Assembly (NCBI GenBank): GCA_938036665.1
Contig: CALHWR010000176.1
Coordinates: forward strand, 1-22,755
From: an uncultured Collinsella sp.
GTDB lineage: Bacteria > Actinomycetota > Coriobacteriia > Coriobacteriales > Coriobacteriaceae
Direction of reading: 5' to 3'
Length of the DNA stretch: 22,755 bases
This document shows, in pieces, positions 7,738 to 15,387 of this stretch. The notes below the pieces were generated by a model. The model was not told where the DNA came from, did no database searches, and saw nothing but the letters and a program-made list of their open reading frames with translations. Made by a program: the position numbers and the translations under genes. Every line of letters starts with the position of its first letter. Position 1 is the first letter of the stretch.

Positions 7738-8508
7738 ATGCCCGCGCTCGACCTTTGGAACCTCGCCTCCCAGCTCAAAAGCAACGATTATCGCTGGGTC
7801 GACCTCACCCACACGCTCTCATGCGACACCCCGCACTGGTTTGGCTTTAAGCCGTTTGAGTCCACCAAGCTCTTCGACTACCTGCCCGGCACGCCCGAGG
7901 ACATGCTCGCCCCCATGCGTTGCTTCCAGTATTCGGTTGCTTCGCAGTGCGGCACGCATGTCGACGCACCACGCCACTTCCATGTTGACGGCCGTTCCCT
8001 TGGAGAGATTGAACCCATCGAGTTTATGCATCCGCTCTGCGTGATCGACAAGCACGAGGAGTGCGCCGCGAATCCCGACTTTATCCTGACCATCGAGGAC
8101 CTCAAAGCTTGGGAGGATGAGCACGGTCGCATTCCCGAGGACGCTTTCGTCGCCTTCCGCTCCGACTGGTCCAAGCTCGCCGACCTCGAGAACAAGGACG
8201 AGGACGGCCAGCCCCACTACCCCGGCTGGGACCTCGACGCCATCAAGTGGCTCGTTGAAGAGCGCGACATCGGCGCCATCGGCCACGAGCCGGCTGACAC
8301 CGACCCGGCGAGCGTGACCACGCGTGAGGACGCCTACCCCTACCCCGGCGAACAGTACATCCTCTCGGTCGATCGCTATCAGATCGAGGTCATGGACCAT
8401 CTAGACGAGCTTCCCGCCACGGGTGCCGTCATCTTCTGCACCTTCCCCAAGGTGCGTGATGGCGTCGGATATCCCGCACGTGTCTTTGCGGTCTGCCCCG
8501 CGTCATAA
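7738..8508 (+). CDS. Cyclase-family metal-dependent hydrolase (kynurenine formamidase-like)
   Basis: This 256-residue protein belongs to the cyclase family (PF04199), metal-dependent hydrolases that include kynurenine formamidase and some polyketide or isatin hydrolases. The start is WVDLTHTLSCDTPHW. The metal-binding motif is QCGTHVDAPRHF at 70-81, with glutamine in place of the first histidine of the HxGTHxDxPxH form; I believe this variant occurs in a bacterial subgroup. FVAFRSDW (about 138-145) and IGHEPADTDPA complete the pattern. AAAGGAG lies 6 nt before the ATG. No tryptophan-degrading genes are nearby, so kynurenine is not supported as substrate. The gene is divergent from the Fe-S aldo/keto reductase across 163 bp. 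Confidence 0.85.
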   Translation: MPALDLWNLASQLKSNDYRWVDLTHTLSCDTPHWFGFKPFESTKLFDYLPGTPEDMLAPMRCFQYSVASQCGTHVDAPRHFHVDGRSLGEIEPIEFMHPLCVIDKHEECAANPDFILTIEDLKAWEDEHGRIPEDAFVAFRSDWSKLADLENKDEDGQPHYPGWDLDAIKWLVEERDIGAIGHEPADTDPASVTTREDAYPYPGEQYILSVDRYQIEVMDHLDELPATGAVIFCTFPKVRDGVGYPARVFAVCPAS

Positions 8509-8570
8509 GTTCCCATGCGTTTGTTCTTCTAAATACGGCCATCCGGTGCACGCGACATGGCCCGGCGGCA

Positions 8571-8608
8571 TACAATCCATCAGGCGCCCCATACGCGGGC
8601 GCCTTTTT
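8571..8608 (+). terminator. Terminator-like hairpin just downstream of a -10 box
   Basis: AGGCGCCC (8582-8589) pairs with GGGCGCCT (8597-8604) over a 7-nt loop and is followed by a T-run, a typical intrinsic terminator for the cyclase gene. A TACAAT box at 8571-8576 lies immediately before it and the next start codon is at 8626. If that box is the promoter of the following gene, the hairpin is in its 5' leader. Confidence 0.75.
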
Positions 8609-8625
8609 ATGGGGAGATGATTCAC

Positions 8626-9540
8626 ATGCAGATCAACAAGGTCGCCTTCATCGGCAAGGGCGGCGTGGGCCTGCTCTACGGCAGCATGATCGCCCAAGCG
8701 CTCGGCAACGACGCCGTCGAATACGTTATGGACGACGCGCGCTTTGAGCGCCACGCAGGTGATGCGCTCACCGTCAACGGCAAGCCCTGCGCGCTCAAGT
8801 CCGTCCGCGCGAGCGAGGCGACGCCCGTCGACCTGGTCATCCTCACGGTCAAGACAACCGGGCTCGATGTGGTGCTCAAAACCCTGGAAAGCGTCGTGGG
8901 ACCCGACACGCTGATCGCGTCGCTGTGCAACGGCATCACGAGCGAGCAGAAGATTGCCGAGCGCTTTGGCTGGGAGCACACCGTCCTTGGTATCTGCCAG
9001 GGCATGGACGCCGTATTCCTCAACGGGGAGCTCACCTATACCAATGCCGGCGAGATCCGCTTTGGTGCGGCAGCGGGCACCGACCCCGCAACCGTTATCG
9101 CCATCGACGAGCTCTACACGCGTTGCGGCATCGCCCATACCGTCGAGCACGACATCGCACATCGCATGTGGGCCAAACTCATGCTCAACGACGGCATCAA
9201 CCAGACCTGTATGGCCTACGGCGGCACCTACGGAAGCGCTACAGAGCAGGGCTCCGAGCAGCGCCGCTGCTTTGTTTCCGCCATGCGCGAAACGCTTGCG
9301 GTCGCCAACGCCGAGGGCATTGAGCTGACCGAGGCAGACCTAACGCAGATGGTGCACCTCATCGAGGGGCTCGAACCCGCCGGCATGCCCTCGATGACTC
9401 AAGACCGCGTCGCAAGGCGCAAAACCGAGGTTGATGAGTTTGCGGGCACCATCTGCCGCCTCGCGGCCAAGCACGGTATCCAAGTGCCGCAAAACGAATG
9501 GCTCTATTCGCGCATCCGCGAAATCGAGGCCAGCTGGTAG
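8626..9540 (+). CDS. 2-dehydropantoate 2-reductase family protein (ApbA/PanE)
   Basis: The 304-residue protein has the two-domain layout of ketopantoate reductases. The NADPH-binding glycine motif IGKGGVGLLYG is at 9-19, LVILTVKTTGLD at about 72-83 and the SLCNGI turn near 100. In the C-terminal helical domain HRMWAKLMLNDGINQT carries the expected catalytic lysine, and PSMTQDRVARRKTEVDEFAGTI matches the family's SSMLQD-type motif. True PanE reduces ketopantoate in pantothenate synthesis, but many paralogues act on other 2-keto acids, and no other pantothenate gene is present. The ATG at 8626 has GGGGAG 9 nt upstream; the ATG at 8617 touches that site and is rejected. The terminator-like hairpin lies in its leader. 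Confidence 0.88.
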   Translation: MQINKVAFIGKGGVGLLYGSMIAQALGNDAVEYVMDDARFERHAGDALTVNGKPCALKSVRASEATPVDLVILTVKTTGLDVVLKTLESVVGPDTLIASLCNGITSEQKIAERFGWEHTVLGICQGMDAVFLNGELTYTNAGEIRFGAAAGTDPATVIAIDELYTRCGIAHTVEHDIAHRMWAKLMLNDGINQTCMAYGGTYGSATEQGSEQRRCFVSAMRETLAVANAEGIELTEADLTQMVHLIEGLEPAGMPSMTQDRVARRKTEVDEFAGTICRLAAKHGIQVPQNEWLYSRIREIEASW

Positions 9541-9574
9541 CGCTCGACGCACCGCAGCCAACAGCCTCAAGAGC

Positions 9575-9612
9575 AAAGCCGCCGCAAGGGGCACTCCCCT
9601 TGCGGCGGTTTT
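9575..9612 (+). terminator. Intrinsic terminator after the PanE-like gene
   Basis: CCGCCGCAAGGGG (9579-9591) pairs perfectly with 9596-9608 over a 4-nt loop and is followed by TTTT. An A-run before the stem may let it also act on the minus strand, behind the small gene at 9650. Confidence 0.92.
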
Positions 9613-9649
9613 CATATTCAGCCATGGCCAACAGTCACTTTCGCAACAG

Positions 9650-9856
9650 TTAGAGATGCGACTCCGGAACCTCGTCCTCATCGTCGCGACAAAGGACAAC
9701 ACCGGCGCTTCCCAGCAGTGTGGCCGCGATCAACGCGCCGATCACGATAGGAGCAGCCCCGCATGTCCCCTGCATGCCCGCGACGAGCGCGGCCGTGGGA
9801 CCAAGGCAGCCAAGCATCAACGCGACGGCGGCAATGGCAATATCTCGAGCATTCAC
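9650..9856 (-). CDS. Small two-helix membrane protein, function unknown
   Basis: This is a short gene of 68 residues starting with GTG; TTGGAGGA lies about 9 nt upstream. The product has two hydrophobic segments, residues 5-27 and 33-56, joined by a short GMQGTCGAA turn, and ends in an acidic tail (CRDDEDEVPESHL). Cysteines occur at 17, 32 and 56. I do not recognise a family. The downstream side has a terminator stem that could work on this strand, and the gene stands alone. Its reality rests on the binding site, the clean two-helix pattern and the intergenic setting. Confidence 0.6.
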   Translation of the reverse strand: MNARDIAIAAVALMLGCLGPTAALVAGMQGTCGAAPIVIGALIAATLLGSAGVVLCRDDEDEVPESHL

Positions 9857-9964
9857 AAGATCACTTCCTCCAAGAGAAAGACCCTATTTCTCATGAACTA
9901 GTGTGCCCCGCATCCATACGCCCAGCGCACCGCCACGGTAAGGGCTCTGTTAACTCAAGCGCAC

Positions 9965-10017
9965 ATAAAGAAAGGGCGGCTTTACGTTGCCTAAAAGCTC
10001 AGTAAAGACGCCCGCCC
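9965..10017 (-). terminator. Intrinsic terminator of the secreted-protein gene
   Basis: On the minus strand GGGCGG and CTTTAC (10017 to 10002, with a 4-nt bulge) pair with GTAAAG and CCGCCC (9985 to 9974) and are followed by TTTCTTTAT. An outer CGCACAT/ATGTGCG pairing flanks the structure. Confidence 0.8.
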
Positions 10018-10045
10018 ATCATGTGCGTATTTTGCTTATGGCAGA

Positions 10046-10822
10046 TTACCAACCGGTGTAGTAGTCGGTGGTTCCGGCAGCGCAGCCGGAGTCATAGACC
10101 TTGCAATCACCCTTGGAGCCCGTAAAGGTCGAGCCCTGGGCCATATCGCCCGCGGCAACAACGTAATAGCCGTCGGAATCGCGCCAGAAGCCCTCAGAAT
10201 CCTGCGTCCATTCGCCCGTGCGGTGGTGATACAACACGTTGCTGCTGTAATAAGTCTCGCGGCGGCCGTTATAGTTATTGACGCCGCTCGAGCGCGTCAG
10301 ACCCGAGCCGTTCGCGTAATACGCAGCAGACGTGTAAGACGAGCCGGAGCCGGCGTTGTAATACGAAGCCTGGGCGGCCTCGGCAGCCTCCGCCTCGGCG
10401 GCAGCGGCCTCGAGCGCTTCGCGCTTGGCATTCTCAAGCACAGTGCGCAGCTCATCGAGCTCGGTCGACTTCGCGTCGACCTCCCCCATCGTCAAAAGGC
10501 TGCCCGCACCATCGATACAACCCTGCAGCACAGCGCGCTCGTCATCGGTGGCATAGTCACCATACATGTTTAGGATAATCTGAGCGCGTATCTCAAGGGA
10601 ATCGCGCTTGGCCTCCATCGAGGCGTTCCACTCCTGCATGGAACCATAACCGTCGCCGCGGTAGTCGACGGGCTGCACCAGCGTCGCCTCGGACGGCGCA
10701 GATCCGACCGTATCGGATAGTGTTGCCGCGTGGGCATCAGTTGCGCCGGCGCCCGCCAAAAGTGCCACGGTCAGAGCGGCGGAAAGGGCGGCGGCTTTCG
10801 GTTTTCGTGAATCGATCCTCAT
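10046..10822 (-). CDS. Secreted protein with coiled coil and C-terminal beta domain, function unknown
   Basis: The 258-residue product has a cleavable signal peptide ending near DAHA (about 32). A helical part (55-145) ends in an alanine/glutamate-rich coiled coil (ALEAAAAEAEAAEAAQA), followed by a glycine/serine/tyrosine-rich linker. The compact C-terminal part (about 185-258) has tryptophans, VLYHHRTGEWTQDSEGFWRD, DGYYVVAAGDM and KVYDSGCAAGTTDYYTGW. The end resembles a small double-psi beta barrel of the 3D/RlpA type that binds or cuts peptidoglycan, but this is a weak impression. Two cysteines in the last 25 residues may form a disulfide. The ATG at 10822 (ACGGAGG 11 nt upstream) gives the signal peptide; the longest ORF start at 11128 is rejected. 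Confidence 0.75.
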   Translation of the reverse strand: MRIDSRKPKAAALSAALTVALLAGAGATDAHAATLSDTVGSAPSEATLVQPVDYRGDGYGSMQEWNASMEAKRDSLEIRAQIILNMYGDYATDDERAVLQGCIDGAGSLLTMGEVDAKSTELDELRTVLENAKREALEAAAAEAEAAEAAQASYYNAGSGSSYTSAAYYANGSGLTRSSGVNNYNGRRETYYSSNVLYHHRTGEWTQDSEGFWRDSDGYYVVAAGDMAQGSTFTGSKGDCKVYDSGCAAGTTDYYTGW

Positions 10823-11134
10823 GTAGCTGGAAACCTCCGTAGTGCGTTTTTGCTGCGTTTGAGCTGCGTGTGATTTAATCGCGCTGCATAGTACCCCGAG
10901 CAAATCGCGACCTGCGGTTTTACTCAAAAGGCGCACGTCAATTGCGTAAAACTCACATCCTCTCAACAGGAGTTTTCCACATCTCGATTGCATAAAGCGT
11001 GTCAAAAACCCTGTTTTTGCACCCTCTCTATGCAAAAACGACGCCTGTGCAACCATTGTTCGCACAGGCGCCTTGAGCAGGCATTTTATGCAGTTATACC
11101 TATCGAGTCGCAAGGGGTCCTTGCACAAGTCGCC
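10823..11134. other. Intergenic stretch of 312 bp between the secreted-protein gene and metY
   Basis: I see no gene here. It contains a possible -10 box (TACTAT on the minus strand, 10888-10893) for the secreted-protein gene with no clear -35. An 8-bp perfect inverted repeat, TTTTTGCA and TGCAAAAA (11014-11021 and 11031-11038), overlaps the tail of the metY terminator. A 7-bp repeat AAAACTC/GAGTTTT lies at 10948-10976. A TTGACA-like box (minus strand, near 10998-11003) has no convincing -10 partner. Confidence 0.5.
11034..11070 (-). terminator. Intrinsic terminator of metY
   Basis: On the minus strand CGCCTGTGC (11070-11062) pairs with GCACAGGCG (11050-11042) over an 11-nt loop and is followed by TCGTTTTT. 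It lies about 65 nt after the metY stop. Confidence 0.85.
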
Positions 11135-12445
11135 TTACTCGTCCAGCGCGGCAAAGGCCTGCTTCAGATCCCAAATGATATCCTCGGCGTTCTCGGTACC
11201 GATGGAAAGACGGATCGTGGAGGGCGTGATGTTCTGCTCGGCGAGCTCCTCGGCAGAGAGCTGGGAGTGCGTGGTGGTAGCCGGGTGCACGACGAGCGAC
11301 TTGACGTCGGCCACGTTGGCGAGCAGCGAGAACACCTGCAGATGATCGATGAACTTCCATGCAGCCTCCTGGCCACCCTTAATCTCAAAGGTAAAGATCG
11401 AAGCACCGCCACGGGGGAAGTACTTCTGATAGAGCTCGTGATCGGGGTGCTCAGGCAGGCTCGGGTGATTCACCTTGGCGACGTGGCTGTCGCCAGCCAG
11501 GAACTCAACGACCTTCTTGGTGTTCTCGACATGACGGTCGACGCGCAGCGACAGAGTCTCGGTGCCCTGGAGCAGGACCCAGGCGTTGAACGGGCTGATG
11601 CAGGCGCCCTCGTCACGCAGCAGGATAGCGCGGACATAGGTTGCGAAGGCGGTGGGACCGGCAGCCTCGGCAAACGAAACACCATGGTAGGAGGGGTTGG
11701 GCTCAGCGATCTGGGCGTACTTGCCACTCGCCTTCCAATCGAAGTTACCGCCGTCGACGATCACACCGCCCAGCGAGGTACCGTGGCCGCCGATGAACTT
11801 GGTTGCGGAGTGGACGACGATGTTGGCGCCGTGCTCCAGCGGACGGAACAGATACGGGGTGCCGAAGGTGTTGTCGACGACAACCGGCAGACCGTGCTTC
11901 TTGGCAATCTCGGAGATGGCGTCGATGTTGGGGATGTCAGAGTTGGGGTTGCCGAGCGTCTCGAGATAGATGACCGTGGTGCTGTCCTTGATGGCACCCT
12001 CAACCTCTTCCAGGTTATGGGCATCGACAAACGTGGTCTCGACGCCAAACTGGGAGAGCGTATGCTCCAGCAGGTTGTAGGAGCCACCGTAGATGGTCTT
12101 CTGAGCCACCACGTGGTCACCAGCCTGGGCAAGAGCCTGCAGGGTATAGGTGATGGCAGCAGCGCCGGAGGCGACGGCAAGACCTGCCACGCCGCCCTCG
12201 AGCGCGGCGATACGGTCCTCGAAGACGCCCTGGGTGGAGTTGGTCAGACGGCCGTAGATGTTACCGGCGTCGGCAAGACCAAAGCGGTCGGCGGCGTGCT
12301 GGGAGTTGCGGAACACATAGCTCGTGGTCTGGTAGATAGGCACGGCACGGGAGTCGGATGCGGGATCGGCACTCTCCTGGCCAACGTGCAGCTGCAGGGT
12401 ATCGAAACCAAAGGTGTGCTCGGGGTTGTTGATGAACTGGCTCAT
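11135..12445 (-). CDS. metY: O-acetylhomoserine sulfhydrylase (PLP-dependent)
   Basis: The 436-residue enzyme joins O-acetylhomoserine with sulfide to give homocysteine, the direct-sulfhydrylation route to methionine. The N-terminus TLQLHVGQESADPASDSRAVPIYQTTSYVF and YGRLTNSTQGVFEDRIAALEGG are characteristic of the Cys/Met metabolism PLP family and of the MetY branch. The PLP lysine is K216 in HSATKFIGGHG, and D191 (VVDNTFGTP) should bind the pyridine nitrogen. RLSIGTENAEDIIWDL closes the domain. Length (about 430) fits MetY better than the shorter MetB/MetC group. AAGGAG precedes the ATG. The gene has a leader of about 177 nt with a small Cys-containing reading frame and faces away from a LysR-type regulator; both probably control it. 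Confidence 0.95.
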   Translation of the reverse strand: MSQFINNPEHTFGFDTLQLHVGQESADPASDSRAVPIYQTTSYVFRNSQHAADRFGLADAGNIYGRLTNSTQGVFEDRIAALEGGVAGLAVASGAAAITYTLQALAQAGDHVVAQKTIYGGSYNLLEHTLSQFGVETTFVDAHNLEEVEGAIKDSTTVIYLETLGNPNSDIPNIDAISEIAKKHGLPVVVDNTFGTPYLFRPLEHGANIVVHSATKFIGGHGTSLGGVIVDGGNFDWKASGKYAQIAEPNPSYHGVSFAEAAGPTAFATYVRAILLRDEGACISPFNAWVLLQGTETLSLRVDRHVENTKKVVEFLAGDSHVAKVNHPSLPEHPDHELYQKYFPRGGASIFTFEIKGGQEAAWKFIDHLQVFSLLANVADVKSLVVHPATTTHSQLSAEELAEQNITPSTIRLSIGTENAEDIIWDLKQAFAALDE

Positions 12446-12506
12446 GATGATCTCCTTGATCGAACGAAAGTAAGTAAAAAGAGAGAAGTAAGTCGCTGTC
12501 TCCTGA

Positions 12507-12560
12507 TCACGCCGACGGGCGCAAACAGGAGCCCGGCATTCGTCTTGGTAAGCAATTCAT
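12507..12560 (-). CDS. Putative 17-residue Cys-containing leader peptide of metY
   Basis: Within the metY leader an ATG at 12560 follows AAAGGAGG at ideal spacing (7 nt). It opens a 17-codon frame, MNCLPRRMPGSCLRPSA, ending in TGA at 12507, 61 nt before the metY start. Cys codons are at positions 3 and 12 and a second Met codon at 8. The later part of the frame lies in RNA that can form two competing short pairings: 12500-12505 with 12526-12531, and 12516-12520 with 12531-12535. The Cys12 codon (12525-12527) lies inside this region. This suggests translation-dependent sensing of cysteine or methionine. No such peptide is known to me for this gene, so function is inference from position, binding site and composition. 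Confidence 0.6.
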   Translation of the reverse strand: MNCLPRRMPGSCLRPSA

Positions 12561-12628
12561 ATGCGGGCCTCCTTTCGCGTCCCGATTCCGTAGTCGGCTT
12601 AATAACCTACCGCCTTTGTGTGTTTTGA

Positions 12629-12657
12629 ATAGTACGGGCATTGTCTTCCTCGGTCAA
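12629..12657 (-). promoter_or_regulatory. metY promoter
   Basis: On the minus strand TTGACC (12652-12657) and TACTAT (12629-12634) are separated by 17 bp. The expected start is near 12622, giving a leader of about 177 nt. Confidence 0.75.
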
Positions 12658-12677
12658 TCACTAAAAAGCGCTAACTT

Positions 12678-12698
12678 GTTATCTGTTTTATAGATAAC
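12678..12698. promoter_or_regulatory. LysR-type regulator binding site
   Basis: GTTATCT and AGATAAC are perfect 7-bp inverted arms around a 7-bp centre and contain the classical T-N11-A core as ATC-N9-GAT. The centre is about 66 bp upstream of the predicted metY start, the usual position of a LysR activator site, and 30 bp before the regulator's own gene, which allows autoregulation. Confidence 0.8.
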
Positions 12699-12717
12699 TA
12701 TCGAAAGGATGGCGTCG

Positions 12718-13620
12718 ATGACCCTTCAGCAGCTTCGTTTTCTGATCGCCGTGGCAGAGTCCGGCTCAATCAACGCCGCAGCTCAGCGCCTCTATACCGC
12801 TCAGTCCAACATCTCAAACGCCGTCAAAAGCCTGGAACAGGAACTCCATCTGGAGATCTTTACGCGCTCCAGCCGCGGCGTCACGCTCACCAACGACGGC
12901 ACCGAGCTTTTGGGCTATGCGCGCCAGGTCGTAGAGCAGGCCGACATGCTCGAGGCACGCTACGAGAACGGCGGCACCCCGCAAGCCCGCCTCGCCATTT
13001 CCGCCCAGCACTACGCCTTTTCGGTCGAGGCCTTTGTCAACGTGGTCGAGCGCTGCCGCGACAGCAAGTTCGAGTTCATCATGCGCGAGACCACCACATC
13101 GCAGATCATCGATGACGTCCGTGCGTTTCGCAGCGATATCGGCATTCTGTATCTGGATGACTTTAACGCCCGCGTTCTGCAGAAGGCCTTCGCCGATGCC
13201 CGCGCAAGCTTCCATCCCCTATTCGACGCGACGGTCCACGTATTCGTCAGCGAACGCCACCCGCTCGCACGCCGCCCTCAGCTGTCCCTTGCCGACCTCG
13301 CGCCCTATACGCGCTACAGCTTTGAGCAGGGAACCTCAAACTCCTTCTATTACGCCGAGGAACCTTTTAGCTATATCCCTTGCGACCGCAACATACGAAT
13401 ATCGGACCGCGGAACACTTACCAACTTACTTATCACGTCGAACGGTTACACCCTGTCGACCGGTGTCCTTTCCAATGAAATGCAATGGGGCATGGCATCG
13501 ATCCCGTTAGCAGACGCCCCAACGATGCACGTTGGCTACATCATGCACGACGAGCGCAAGCCCTCTCTCCTCTTGCAGCAATACCTCGACGAGCTCAACC
13601 GCATCATCCATGCCAGCTAA
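12718..13620 (+). CDS. LysR-type transcriptional regulator, probable regulator of metY
   Basis: The 300-residue protein has the LysR winged helix-turn-helix at residues 1-60 (MTLQQLRFLIAVAESGSINAAAQRLYTAQSNISNAVKSLE) and a periplasmic-binding-like effector domain from about residue 90 to the end. The start at 12718 is preferred over the ATG at 12709, because the GAAAGG site abuts the first ATG and is 9 nt from the second. It is divergent from metY with a perfect T-N11-A palindrome between them, so it very likely controls metY and itself. The effector may be O-acetylserine, O-acetylhomoserine or another sulfur metabolite, as known for CysB-like regulators, but nothing in the sequence fixes this. 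Confidence 0.9.
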   Translation: MTLQQLRFLIAVAESGSINAAAQRLYTAQSNISNAVKSLEQELHLEIFTRSSRGVTLTNDGTELLGYARQVVEQADMLEARYENGGTPQARLAISAQHYAFSVEAFVNVVERCRDSKFEFIMRETTTSQIIDDVRAFRSDIGILYLDDFNARVLQKAFADARASFHPLFDATVHVFVSERHPLARRPQLSLADLAPYTRYSFEQGTSNSFYYAEEPFSYIPCDRNIRISDRGTLTNLLITSNGYTLSTGVLSNEMQWGMASIPLADAPTMHVGYIMHDERKPSLLLQQYLDELNRIIHAS

Positions 13621-13719
13621 CAGTCGGAAGACGGGGCAGAAATCGTAGATTGCTGGCCCCCGGCGGGCATGGCGCTACAATGGTCACTCACATGAAATGC
13701 ACTCAAAGAAAGGAAACCC

Positions 13720-14205
13720 GTGAAGGTCATCATCTATACCGACGGCTCGGCCCGATCAAATCCGGGACGCGGCGGCTACGGCGCCGTGCTCAAATACACC
13801 AACCCCGCCGGCAAGACCTTTACCTCCGAGCTCTCGCGCGGCTACGCCAAGACCACCAACAACCGCATGGAGCTCATGGCCGTTATCGTGGCGCTCGAGG
13901 CACTCAACCGCCCCTGCGAGGTCGAAGTCCATTCCGATTCGCAGTACGTCGTCAACGCCTTTAAGAAGCACTGGATCGACGGCTGGAAAAAGCGCGGGTG
14001 GAAAACCGCCAACAAGCAGCCCGTCAAGAACCGCGACCTGTGGGAGCGCCTACTCACCGCCAAAAGCAAGCATAAGGTTGAGTTCATCTGGGTTAAGGGT
14101 CACGCCGGCCACGAGCTCAATGAGCGCTGCGATGAGCTCGCCACCACGGCGGCCGACGGCAGCAACCTCGATATCGACACCGGCTTTAACGAGAGCGACC
14201 TGTAA
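13720..14205 (+). CDS. rnhA: Ribonuclease HI
   Basis: The 161-residue enzyme cuts the RNA strand of RNA-DNA hybrids. The catalytic carboxylates are D8 ([11 protein letters not shown]), E51 (NNRMELMAV), D73 (HSDSQYV) and D138 (RCDELA), with the active-site histidine H128 in [15 protein letters not shown]. The basic handle [21 protein letters not shown] (89-109) is of the E. coli type. The start is GTG at 13720, with AAAGGA upstream. A TACAAT box at about 13680 in the preceding gap is a likely -10. The last 15 residues after the catalytic core are acidic and specific to this lineage. The gene stands alone between the LysR regulator and an oxidoreductase. Confidence 0.95.
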   Translation: MKVIIYTDGSARSNPGRGGYGAVLKYTNPAGKTFTSELSRGYAKTTNNRMELMAVIVALEALNRPCEVEVHSDSQYVVNAFKKHWIDGWKKRGWKTANKQPVKNRDLWERLLTAKSKHKVEFIWVKGHAGHELNERCDELATTAADGSNLDIDTGFNESDL

Positions 14206-14278
14206 TAGCGTTTTCGCACAGCTTTATATCCCCACGCGCTACACTCATCCTGTAGACCAAACAACGCAAGGGGGACGT

Positions 14279-15385
14279 ATGCTGCGCATCGCGACCATCG
14301 GCACATCCATGATCACCGACGACTTTATCCAAGTCGTCAACGCCAACGACCAAGCCGCGTTTGTGGGCACGCTTTCACGCGATGCCAATCGCGGTGCTGC
14401 CTTTACCGCCGAGCGCGATGGCGAGCGAAACTTTATCTCACTCGATGAGCTTGCGGCAGCCGCCGACGTCGACGCCGTCTATATCGGCAGCCCCAACGCA
14501 CTTCACTACGAGCAGGCCCTTGCCTGCATCGCCGGTGGCAAGCACGTCATCGTCGAGAAGCCCTTCTGCGCCACCGAAGCGCAGGCGCTGGAAGTCTTCC
14601 GCGCTGCCGAGGCAGCAGGTGTCGTGGCCCTCGAGGCCATGCGTCCCCTCCACGATCCCGCCTTCCACGCCATCGAGGACGCCCTGGGCGAGATCGCCCC
14701 CATCCGCCGCGCCTCATTGCGCTTTGGCAAATATTCCTCGCGCTACAACGAGATTCTCGCGGGACGCGCCACCAATATCTTCGACTGCAATATGGCATCG
14801 GGTTCCCTCATGGACATTGGCGTCTATACCGTCGAGCCCATGGTCGAGATCTTTGGCATGCCCTCCGGCCTTACGAGCATGACCACTCTGCTCGATCCCA
14901 CCACGCGACGGCTCACGCACGGCCCCATCGATGGCTGCGGTTCCATCCTCGCCAGCTACGGCGGCGGCCGTATCTCCGTCGAGCTCGCGCACTCCAAAAT
15001 TACGAATGACCTGCTGCCCTCGCAGATCGAAGGCGAGCGTGGCACTATCCAGATCGACCATCTGTCCACGCCCCGCAACGTCCGCATCGACTATCGCGGC
15101 GACGTCGTACGCGGCTCGGCGACCGAGGCACCGCGCGAACAGGGAGACAACGGCCGCGTGCTCGACCTGCCCAAATCGAGCAACACTATGGAATACGAAC
15201 TCACAGACTTTATCACCGCCATCGGCGGCATCGATAACGTTAAGGAAGAGATTTGGGAGACCCCGGCGGGACGCCACGAGCTTGGCCACTACCGCGATGT
15301 CACACTCGTCTCACTGCGCATCATGGATGCCGTGCGCCAGCAGGCCGGCATAACCTTCCCGGCCGACGCAGGCAAGCAGGCATAG
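14279..15385 (+). CDS. Gfo/Idh/MocA-family oxidoreductase
   Basis: The 368-residue protein has an N-terminal NAD(P)-binding Rossmann domain (LRIATIGTSMITDDFI, residues 2-17). The family signature AVYIGSPNALHYEQALACIAGGKHVIVEKPF contains the catalytic lysine of the EKP motif at 93-95. The C-terminal substrate domain carries SGSLMDIGVYTVEPMVEIFG. Members oxidise sugars, inositols or related alcohols; substrate here is unknown. ATG 14279 follows AAGGGGG. Upstream frames of the same ORF overlap rnhA and are rejected. A TACACT box at 14240-14245 may be the -10. The acylphosphatase gene starts 2 nt after the stop, so the two are co-transcribed, though no shared pathway is obvious. Confidence 0.9.
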   Translation: MLRIATIGTSMITDDFIQVVNANDQAAFVGTLSRDANRGAAFTAERDGERNFISLDELAAAADVDAVYIGSPNALHYEQALACIAGGKHVIVEKPFCATEAQALEVFRAAEAAGVVALEAMRPLHDPAFHAIEDALGEIAPIRRASLRFGKYSSRYNEILAGRATNIFDCNMASGSLMDIGVYTVEPMVEIFGMPSGLTSMTTLLDPTTRRLTHGPIDGCGSILASYGGGRISVELAHSKITNDLLPSQIEGERGTIQIDHLSTPRNVRIDYRGDVVRGSATEAPREQGDNGRVLDLPKSSNTMEYELTDFITAIGGIDNVKEEIWETPAGRHELGHYRDVTLVSLRIMDAVRQQAGITFPADAGKQA

Positions 15386-15387
15386 CT

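Noticed and set aside
12446..12622. SAM riboswitch or T-box before metY
   Set aside because: I could not find the conserved core of SAM-I/IV or the T-box bulge; the leader is better described by a short ORF with small pairings.
10988..12628. 546-codon plus-strand ORF opposite metY
   Set aside because: It lies antisense to a well-conserved PLP enzyme and runs through the metY leader and terminator; no family resemblance.
13680..13964. Alternative ORF starting near 13680 across rnhA
   Set aside because: It runs out of frame over the conserved RNase H active-site coding sequence and gives an Arg-rich product.
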